In this document: positions 1 to 7,305 of the stretch, one piece after another
Layout of the letters: every line of letters begins with the position of its first letter
How positions within the stretch are numbered: position 1 is the first letter of the stretch
Source of the DNA: Chrysochromulina parva
Lineage: Eukaryota; Haptophyta; Prymnesiales; Chrysochromulinaceae
Length of the DNA: 22,351 nt
Direction: 5' to 3'
NCBI GenBank assembly: GCA_002887195.1
Contig: PJAB01000665.1
Location: 1-22,351, forward strand
The notes under the pieces: model-generated
What the model was told of the DNA's origin: nothing
Seen by the model: only the letters and a program-made list of their open reading frames with translations
The model's database searches: none
Made by a program: the position numbers and the translations under genes

Positions 1-322
1 CGGCGCCCTCCCGCGATATCGTGCGCGTACTACGATATTGCTAACCGGACTACGAAATCGCGGAATCCCACGATATCGCGACCCCCCCGTCAATATCGCA
101 CAAACCGACGAGTGGTAATGTCATGCACGGTACCTGTACGTCCTCGTCGTCGACGCATTCGCAGCCTGCTTCTAGTACATTGTACAACTTCTGGAGTCGA
201 GTCCTCGGCCTGCTCCTCGCCTGGTCTCTCTTTCTCATCTGTATCTCTCTAGTAAAACAAGCAGTGTCTCGAGCTTACCTCATCCGACCGGACGTCTGAG
301 CGTCGTCTCTGCGCGAAGCCGC
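1..322. other. Intergenic flank, no supported gene
   Basis: This lies downstream of the minus-strand kinase gene, whose stop is at 323-325. I see no convincing coding region. The first 100 bases hold a degenerate periodic CGATAT array, listed separately. On the minus strand, donor-like GTAAGC hexamers end at 326 (overlapping the kinase stop codon) and at 278 (preceded by GATGAG). The kinase transcript could therefore be spliced further in its 3' region, but no clear downstream coding exon is visible. A 62-codon minus-strand reading frame at 50-238 has no recognisable features. Confidence 0.5.
14..100. repeat. Degenerate ~19-bp periodic CGATATCG array
   Basis: Five related hexamers (CGATAT, CGATAT, CGAAAT, CGATAT, CAATAT) start at 14, 33, 53, 71 and 91, a spacing of 18-20 bp. 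Several extend to the palindrome CGATATCG. The array may continue to the left of the window. Its function is unknown. The period is close to two helical turns. Confidence 0.5.
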
Positions 323-3300
323 TTACCCACCGCCTCGCTCCTCCTCGAGAAGCGAGTACGAGGCAGTCGCGTGGTTGTACAGGCCGCCCTTGAGCGAAGC
401 CTCGACGTGATCGGCCATCAGGCCAAACTTGTCCTCAATGTGCTTGACGAGCTCGGGATCGGGCTCGTGGTAGGTGAGCCCGAAGCGGCGTCGCGGCGGG
501 CGGAGTGCGTGCGGGCGCCATTGCACCATCCAAGGGTGACGGCTCACTGCGTCGAGCGTGATGCGCTGGTTGGCGTTGACGACGAGCATGGTGCGTAGCA
601 GCTCGAGGGCCGCGGGAGCGATCACCTGATGAGGGAGGCAATCAGGCAGGCCATCAGTGGCAATGACGCCCCATCGTAGCTCGAGGGTCGAGGGAGCGAT
701 CACCTCGGGGTTGGGATGGTAGTCGCCCGCACGGATGTGCGCGGTATCGTTGAACGGGAGCACGCCGTGCGTCAGGTGGTACAAGAGGACGCCGAGAGAC
801 CACACGTCGGTCAGCGTGCCATCGTACTCCTTGCGGCAGATGACCTCCGGGGCAGAGTACGATGGCGTGCCACAAGCCACCTTGAGCAGCTGACCCGGCT
901 TGACGATGGCCGAGAGCCCAAAGTCGGTCACCTGATGAGGGTGGCACTCAAGCCCAATCAGAGGCAATCAGAGGCAATCAGAGCCCAAAGTCGACCACCA
1001 AAGTCGGTCACCTTGATGTCGTAGTGCACGTCGAGCAGCAAGTTCTCAGGCTTGATGTCGCGGTGGATGAAGCCATTCGCATGGCAGCACCCGATCGCCT
1101 CCACAGTCTGCACGAGGTATTTGGCCGCCTCGGCCTCTCTCAACCGCCCCTTCTTCTCCAAGTGCCCAGCGAGGTCGCCGTTGGCAGCGCACTCCATCAC
1201 AAGGTACCAATTGGTGGGCGAGTCGATCACTTCGTACAGCTTGATGATGTGCTGGTGCACGCTCTGCTTCAGGATCCGAATCTCGCGGTCGATGGCGCGC
1301 GCCTCCACCTCGTTCTTCACGTCGGCCTTTTTGAAGTTCTTGATGGCCACCACCGCGCCGGTCAGCTTATGCACGCCCATCTTGACTGCACCGAAGGCGC
1401 CCTTGCCCAGAAGCTTCCCTAGCGAGTAGAGCGAGACCGAGTCGAGGCGCGGCGCGCCGTCCTTCCCTACCGACGATTGGATCATCTTGCGGTACGCCGC
1501 CAGCTCCACACTGCTAGGAGGCTGCGCGACGAGCCCGTTGCCCTCCTTACCCTTGCCCTTGGCTCGAGGGGTGTTGTCCTTGGCATCGTCGCGTTGCCTC
1601 GCAACGACGGGGTAGGGCGCTGCACCAGCCGCGCCCGCGCCCGCCGCGGCCTCGTCTGCGGCGGCTGGCGCGGCTTTAGGCTGCTGCTGCTGGCGCAGGC
1701 GACTCACCTGCGGCGAGCCGTATCGAGCGACCTCCTCTAACGCGCCGTATCGAGCGACCTCTTCCAACGGTTTCGCCCTCGGCGCCTCGGCCTCGCGTAC
1801 GCTCCCAGGCGAGCGCCCGCCGCTCAGCCCCTTGGCACTCCCCGTCGTCCCGTCCGCCGATCGCGAGAACGATTGACTCGAGAGCAGCACGGGCCTCGCG
1901 CCGTCGTGGGCGCGTCCTTCATTCGGTGCCGCGCCGCCGCCGCTGCCGGTTCCGCCGGTTCCGCGTCGTTCGGTCGCCGCGCCGCCCGCACCGCCGCCGC
2001 CCTCAGCCTTGTCGCCCTGCCGCATCCAGCGAGATGTGGCCTCCGCCGCCCCCTGCAGCCAGCGCGCCGCCATGTGGCTGTCGGGCTGCTCGGCGGAAGG
2101 CGCCCAGGATGGCGCCCTTGGGCGCCCCGTCGCAGGCGGCAGCTCGGCCGGCAGCTCGGGGGGCGAAAGAGGTTGAGCCACTGGACGGACCGGGCGCTGT
2201 GGCGGGCGCGTGACGCCCACGGCCATCGATGCCGCCTCGGCGGGCTTTGGCTCGGAGGGCGCGGCGCTCAACGCGGCGCTCAACGCGGCGCTCGCCACAG
2301 CGCTCACCGCCTCAACTGGCCTCCTCGGCGGCATCGGCGTGTGCGAGGGGGCGGAGGGTGGCGGCGCGGGCACGGGGCGCTCGGGCCGTAACGACCCCGG
2401 TGGGGCGGACGAGGGTGCTCCCATCCCCGAAGGCGCAGTCGCCGTGGCAGCGTCACTCCTGGTAGCCTCGCGCGCATGCTTCTGAACGAGTAGCACCGCC
2501 TTGCGCCAGCGGATGCAGGCGGCCTCGAGCTTCTTCACACGCTCCCACTTGGGCCGGTAGCCGAGTAGCCTCTCGAGCACACTGAGCCGAAGCCGCTCAC
2601 GCTGCTGCTCGAGCGCCGTCGCGGACGCCTTCGCGCTCGCGACGGCGCTCGCCGCGTCGCGAGCGGCGGAGCGCTCGCGCTGCTCGGCCGCCTTCTTGTC
2701 GGCCGCATGCTTGGCCGACACAGCGGCCGCCTCCTTTTTGAGCCGCTCGATCTGGAGCTCGAGAGATTTCATGCGCTCCTCTTGCCGCTCGAGCTGCTCG
2801 TGCGCCGAGCTGTCGGACTCCTTGAGGCTCTTGCGCAGCTGCATCGCGTTCCGCTTGCTCTTCTCGAGCTCGGCGCGTCGGAGCTCATCGGAGCTGACCT
2901 GATGAGGGAGGCAATCCGAGCTCATCAGAGGCAATCCGAGCTCATCAGGGGTCATCGGGGTGGCCGTGGGGAGGCCATCAGGAAGCGAGAAGGTGAGCTC
3001 CCAGGGAGATGGGGAGCTCCCAGGGAGATGGGGAGCTCCCAGGGAGATGGGGAGCTCCCAGGGAGATGGGGAGCTCCCAGGGAGATGGGGAGCTCCCAGG
3101 GAGATGGGGAGCTCCCAGGGAGATGGCGAGCTCCCGGGGAGATGGTGAGCTCCCGGGGAGATGGGGAGCTCCCAGGGAGATGGGGAGCTCCCAGGGAGAT
3201 GGGGAGCTCCCAGCGACTCACCAGCGCAACCGCCGCACGCCATTCGGCCCATCCCCACGAGAGCCGCTGCCCATCCACTTGACGAATCCACGTGCTCAGC

Positions 3301-6061
3301 CGGCGCGCCCTCGCGTTTTGAATCTGGGCCGCCGTCGCCGCCACCCGCTCTCCCGCCTCGGAACGCGTCGCGTCCGCCGCCCGTTGCGCAGCAGCGTGCG
3401 CCTCCGCCTGCGCAGTGGCGTGCGCCTCCGCGAGTGCTTCCCGCCCGGCCTGACGCGCGCGCTCAGTGGTGCGTCGGGCATCGGCGACGTGACCCTCCGC
3501 CTCACGCAGAGCACGCCCGAGCACTTCGCAGTACACGGTACTGACTAGCCGTGCGGCGGCGGCCCCCCCACTGTCTGACGAAGCACGAGACGCACGCATC
3601 GCCTCGAGCTGCGCGCGGAGCTCGCTCTCGGCCGCAGCTGCGGCGTCCAGCGAGCGCTGATGCGCCTGCGCGCCCTCCTGGGCGAGCTGCAGCCGCTGCA
3701 GCAGCCGCGACTCGTTCGCGAGGGACTCTTCGAGTCGTACCTGGAGCGCGCCCTCGGCCTTCATCACATCGGCGAGCCGCTCCTGGAGCGCCACCTGATG
3801 AGGGAGGCAACCAGGTGCACTCAGGTGCACTCCGATGCAATTAGGGGCCATCAGGGCGCGCTCTTGGAGCTCTTGGAGCTACCTCATTCCTCAGACGATC
3901 CTTTCCTTCGGCGAGCATCTCGTCCAGGGCCGTCTGCAGGCGCCCCTTTGCCGCGCGCTCCGCCGCCGCCTGCGCACGCGCCTGCTCGCGTTCCGACGTG
4001 ATGAGGGAGGTCATCAGTGGTGTCATCAGTGATGTCATCAGTGGAGATCCAATCTCGCCTGCTCGCGTTCCGACGTGATGAGGGAGGTCATCAGTGATGT
4101 CATCAGTGGCGTCATCAGTGGCGTCATCAGTGGAGATCCAATCTCACCTGCTCGCGTTCCGACGTGAGCCGTTTCGCTTGTTCCTCGGCACGTGCCTGCA
4201 CCGCCCCCAGCCGCTCCTCATAAGCAGCCTCCGCCGCCCGCGCCGCCCGCGCGCCCTCCTCCATGGAACGACTCAGCGCCGTCGCGGCGCTGAGCGAGCG
4301 CGTGGCGCGGCTCCAGCTTGCAAGTGCGTGGCGTATACCACGCTCGGCGCGCAGGGCGTCGGACGATCGCAGGACGGCGCGCAGAGCGCCAGAGCGCCGG
4401 TCGCTCACTTGCTGGCGCCGCTGGCCACGGAGCTCCTTGACAGAGCCCATTAACGTATTCAGATCGGCGAGAGCGACGGACACGAGCCCTCCGCCGCCGC
4501 CAGCCTCGAGGGACGCGCCGCTGCCGCCAGCGCCGCCAGCGCCGCCGCCAGCGCCGCCGCCAGCGCCGTCCTGGGCGCGGTCCTTGGCGCCGTCCTGGGC
4601 GCCGCCAATGGACCGGGAGCTCGCGCCGTCCTGGGCGCCGCCGCGCGAGCGTGTGTATCCCGCGCTGAAGTTGCCGAACGTGTTGGCAACGAGGGACGCG
4701 CCGACGGCGCCGACGCCATCGCCGCCGCTGCCGCTGCGGCCAGCGTTGCTGCCGCTGCCGCTGCAACAACTATGGGCGCCGTCGTGGGCGCCACCGTGGC
4801 AGGCGTGGCTGCTGCTGCCGCCGCCCCCATGGCCACCGCTGCCGCCGCCGCCGCCGCTGCTACCGAGATGGCGGCCGAGCGCACTCACTCCGAAGCCCCC
4901 GCGGCTCTGCTGGAAGCTGCCGTTACTTGCCTCGAAGCCGCCGCTGCTGCTGCCAAAGTCACTTGTGAGCGAGCGGCGGCGCGCGCGGCGCGGCTGCTCG
5001 GCACTTGCCCCGTGGGCTTCGTCGATTTCGTCGAGCTCCTCCGCCTTGGCCGCCTCCGGGTCCTCGTCCTCCTCCTCCTCGCCATCGTCAGCTTCGTCAG
5101 CTTCGTCAGCTTCGTCAGCTTCGTCAGCTTCGTCAGCTTCGCCACCGCGCTCGCGCCGTGTCGAGCGGTCCGGGGTGCCGGCGCGAGGCCTCATCTCGCC
5201 GTGCTCACTCCGCCGCGGCGTCGCGTCGCCCCGCGCCGTCGCATCGCCGCGCTCGCTGCGTGGCGTAGCGTCGCCTCGCGCGCTGTCTCCCATCCGTGCA
5301 GTCGGTGCGCGCTCCGAGTTCTGCGCACCGTAGGCTAACAGGTTGAGGCTCAACCGAGGCGGCAGCGCCAGCCGGGGTAGCTTGCTGTGCGCACCGCGCG
5401 ACGGTTCGGTCTCGGACGGCGCGGACTCGAACGGTGCGGCGCGGCTGGGGCTCGGAGGCAGCTGTAGCAGTGGCGGAGGCGGAGGAGGCGCCAGCGACGG
5501 CGAGGGCGCCCGCGGCAGCCGCGCTGAAGGCGGCAACGGTAGCTCGTACCATCGCTCAAAGGCTGCAGCGATGCATGCTTGCTCGGCAGCGGACGCGTGC
5601 TGCACGACCGCACGCAGCATCTCGAGAAGACGCAGAGTGCGCCGCCCTGTGGCCGCACGGCGTAGCTGGCCGCTCGCTGGGCCCGCAACGTCGCTCGCAG
5701 ATATGAGGGCGAGTGCGCTGCCGCTTGGCGTGGGAGAGAGCGTGACGCCAGTGGCCACTGCCGCCCGTGAGGGCGTCTCGATCTCCTCGGCAGCTTGTCC
5801 CCAGGTGCGGATCACATATGATAGCTCGCTCGCCTGCGCGTGTGCAGCAACCGCTCGCAGCGCCTCAAGTTTCCGGAGGGTTGCCGACTTGTCGAGCGTC
5901 GGTGCCGCATGAATCGACTTGGCTTGGCCATAGTAGCTCTGACTTTGCCCAAATAGCTGCCGGTGAGCACGAACCTCGAGGAGGTCCTGCAACGTGGATA
6001 GACCGTTGTGGGAGACCGAGAAGCGCGAGCCGCTGCTGTCGGCCTCTCCTCGGCCCGCCAT
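323..6061 (-). CDS. AMPK/SNF1-type Ser/Thr kinase with long coiled-coil, Trp-module N-terminus
   Basis: Six exons on the minus strand (6061-4148, 3981-3883, 3794-3222, 2898-1012, 931-704, 625-323) join in frame to 1667 residues, with all introns in phase 0. Residues 1-1350 are low-complexity and coiled-coil. They include an acidic Asp-Glu-Ala tract and five modules ending in a conserved Trp (W87, W171, W583, W856, W993), which resemble centrin-binding Sfi1-type repeats. The kinase domain starts near 1355: Gly loop GKGAFG 1360-1365, K1382, E1401, HRD with D1476, DFG 1494-1496, APE 1518-1520. A UBA-like segment at 1624-1661 follows, as in AMPK-related and MARK kinases. The Thr phosphorylated by LKB1 in that family is Val here (V1509, in KVACGTP). 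The start is the first Met of the open frame. All catalytic residues are present, so activity is expected. Substrate and location are unknown; a centrosomal or basal-body role is inference only. Confidence 0.88.
626..703 (-). other. Kinase intron 5 (78 nt), introner-like
   Basis: The minus-strand intron runs from GTGATCGC to CTCATCAG. Its first 26 nt (plus 678-703) repeat the first 26 nt of the following exon (plus 600-625) with two mismatches, so the host sequence supplies the donor GT. The remainder is a CATTGCC/CTGATGGCC/CTGATTGCC core ending in the shared CCTCCCTCATCAG. The length is a multiple of three with no stop, so retention would add 26 residues to the kinase C-lobe. Confidence 0.82.
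932..1011 (-). other. Kinase intron 4 (80 nt), introner-like
   Basis: The intron splits the codons for DIK and VTDFG. It begins GTGACCGACTTTGG, identical over 14 nt to the start of the next exon (plus 918-931). A second partial copy (CGACTTTGGGCTCT) follows inside the intron. Then come two CTGATTGCCT units, a degenerate third, and a CCCTCATCAG end. Removing it restores the DFG motif. Retention gives an early stop. Confidence 0.86.
2899..3221 (-). other. Kinase intron 3 (323 nt) with minisatellite
   Basis: The donor is GTGAGT (plus 3216-3221) and the acceptor is CTCATCAG. The body is mostly an 11-copy 19-bp tandem repeat. The 3' part carries CTGATGAGCTCGGATTGCCT twice, followed by CCCTCATCAG. 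The GATGAGCTCGGA piece resembles the start of the next exon (GATGAGCTCCGA). Splicing joins AVAL to VSSDEL in phase 0. Confidence 0.85.
3000..3208. repeat. 19-bp minisatellite, 11 copies, inside intron 3
   Basis: The unit is CCCAGGGAGATGGGGAGCT, repeated without gaps from 3000 to 3208. Variants are at 3114 (GGCGAGCT), 3133 (CCCGGGG and GGTGAGCT) and 3152 (CCCGGGG). Adjacent units create the perfect palindrome GGGAGCTCCC (also its variant GGGAGCTCCCGG) at almost every junction. There are no unique spacers, so this is not a CRISPR array. Confidence 0.95.
3795..3882 (-). other. Kinase intron 2 (88 nt), diverged introner-like
   Basis: The intron starts GTAGCTCCAAGAGC and ends CTCCCTCATCAG. Its core is degenerate (CTGATGGCC, CTAATTGC, CTGGTTGCC). 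The start resembles the next exon start (GTGGCGCTCCAGGAGC) only loosely. Splicing joins RLRNE to VALQERL in phase 0. It looks like an older member of the same family. Confidence 0.8.
3982..4147 (-). other. Kinase intron 1 (166 nt), doubled introner-like
   Basis: In sense orientation an 18-nt exon segment, ACGTCGGAACGCGAGCAG, occurs three times: plus 4148-4165 (exon 1 end), 4059-4076 and 3982-3999 (intron end). Between copies lie two related cores of four and three CACTGATGAC units, each ending CCTCCCTCATC. The first core begins GTGAGATTGG and supplies the donor. The second begins GCGAGATTGG. The acceptor AG comes from the last host copy. The join REQ/ARAQ is phase 0. Confidence 0.85.
5091..5144. 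repeat. 9-bp coding repeat GCTTCGTCA
   Basis: Five exact copies and one variant (GCTTCGCCA at 5136) lie inside exon 1 of the kinase gene. On the minus strand they encode the iterated Asp-Glu-Ala triplet that starts the acidic tract. The unit keeps frame. Confidence 0.9.
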
Positions 6062-6238
6062 TTTCTGCGTGTGAACAGCGGCGATGTGCCTGTGATGACA
6101 AGGAAGGTGACTGCGCGGCCGGAACTTAAAATTGCTGAGTTGCTTCTAATTCTTGGCATGCATGCACTGTAGAACTCGGGCTGATTTCGCGGTTGATGAT
6201 AGCGCAAACAAGACACGCCGACACTTTTTTTGCTTTTG
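6062..6238. promoter_or_regulatory. Divergent intergenic region (likely shared promoter)
   Basis: This 177-bp gap separates the starts of the minus-strand kinase gene and the plus-strand gene at 6239. It must hold both 5' UTRs and probably a shared or back-to-back promoter. It is locally AT-richer than the genes and has a T-rich run at 6224-6237. I recognise no TATA box or specific factor site. Confidence 0.4.
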
Positions 6239-6898
6239 ATGGCGCTGGACGGGAGATGGCCGACAGCCACCTCAACAACAAGGCTCTCGACGGCACAAGA
6301 GCAACGAGCAAGCAAGCTCAGCTGGCTGAAGGTGGAGAAGAAACGCCGGCGTGACTTAGATGATGTGGATGTCAACGATGCGAAGCCGGAGGTGCGAGTA
6401 CGTCTCTCGCCGCGTCACAGAGAGATCGAGCAGATCACTGACAAGTTCTTGGACCGTTCCAAGCTCTTTGAGAACGGATCCCTGCCCTTCCAGTTCGGTT
6501 ACATCAACAGCAATTACGTCCAACCGGGCTTGCTGAACGTGCTGCCGGGCCAGGAGTCCAGCATTCCCATCCCCAAGTCATGGGCGATAGACGAACCACT
6601 CCTCGCGCTCGTCAAGCAGAACCTTAGCGTCGTCCCGATGATCACCCGGCCTTTCTTTTCAGAGAGCTTCAAGGTGTACACCGAGGCAGCTCCCTGTTCG
6701 TACTTCTTTGACGGTCAGGATCAGCCCGAGCAGGAGTTCTCGCGCATCGTCGCCAAGGGCGCCACGGTGCACGACCTTCTCGTGGCGCTCTACGAGATTT
6801 TCGCCGATGCGAAGGTGCATCCGCACGAGACGATTTTCATCGACAGCCTTGAGGTAGTTGACGGCAGCTATGACGTCCACATCGAGTATTCCCGCTGA
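6239..6898 (+). CDS. Conserved-looking protein of unknown function
   Basis: A single-exon frame of 219 residues starts at the ATG at 6239; the upstream in-frame codons begin with TTG. I do not recognise the family. The first ~45 residues are basic and low-complexity, with a KKRRR cluster that could act as a nuclear signal. The rest looks like one compact globular domain without signal peptide or membrane segment. It includes KFLDRSKLFENGSLPFQFGY, the segment VVPMITRPFFSESFKVY, and an Asp/Glu-rich C-terminus ending in DSLEVVDGSYDVHIEYSR. Non-repetitive sequence and balanced residue use argue for a real gene. It shares its 5' intergenic region with the kinase gene and converges on the glycosyltransferase gene. 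A homology or structure search would be needed to name it. Confidence 0.72.
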   Translation: MALDGRWPTATSTTRLSTAQEQRASKLSWLKVEKKRRRDLDDVDVNDAKPEVRVRLSPRHREIEQITDKFLDRSKLFENGSLPFQFGYINSNYVQPGLLNVLPGQESSIPIPKSWAIDEPLLALVKQNLSVVPMITRPFFSESFKVYTEAAPCSYFFDGQDQPEQEFSRIVAKGATVHDLLVALYEIFADAKVHPHETIFIDSLEVVDGSYDVHIEYSR

Positions 6899-7305
6899 GT
6901 TTTACAATGAGCGCACGGAACCTGCTCGGAACCTGCATGGAACCTGCATGGAACCTACACGGAACCTACACGGAACCTGCATGGGTTCCACCAGGCGCAG
7001 GCCTCTCACACCGCAGCACCGAACCACAATCATGCACCGCACTCGGGGACCTCCCGAAGCGCAAACCCCCGATCCCGGGACGCTGTCGCCGCACCCCGCC
7101 CCTCCGTCACTCGACCAGAGGAAGGTGTATACCCTGGCCGGACGGCGGTCGCGTTGTGCGATGTGCCTGCGCACGGGCACGCGCCGCCCGCCCGCACGAC
7201 ACGCGACGCTGGTGCGGCCGTGCGCGAACCGCTGCTGATGCACACACAGTCAGTAAAATGTACATGATCGTTGATCCTTTCAAGTTCAAACTCGACTACC
7301 TAAAT
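6899..7305. other. Convergent intergenic region
   Basis: These 407 bases lie between two stop codons facing each other (6896-6898 plus, 7306-7308 minus) and should hold both 3' UTRs. They contain the 11-bp tandem repeat at 6917-6982. The rest is GC-rich without a convincing gene. The final ~70 bases before 7306 are AT-rich and may carry the polyadenylation region of the minus-strand gene. Confidence 0.5.
6917..6982. repeat. 11-bp tandem repeat GGAACCTRCAY, six copies
   Basis: GGAACCT starts at 6917, 6928, 6939, 6950, 6961 and 6972, an exact 11-bp period, beginning 18 bases after the stop codon of the 6239 gene. The last copy can pair with GGGTTCC just downstream to form a GGAACC-tgcatg-GGTTCC stem-loop. 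It could be a 3'-UTR element. Confidence 0.85.

Noticed and set aside
3000..3208. CRISPR-like appearance of the 19-bp array
   Set aside because: Units are contiguous with no spacers, sit inside a spliceosomal intron, and the genome is eukaryotic.
4263..5333. Long plus-strand open frame (356 codons) opposite kinase exon 1
   Set aside because: It is Arg/Ser/Pro/Ala-rich and repeats the antisense of the low-complexity coding tract. GC-rich sequence keeps antisense frames open. The minus frame continues into recognisable exons and splices in frame.
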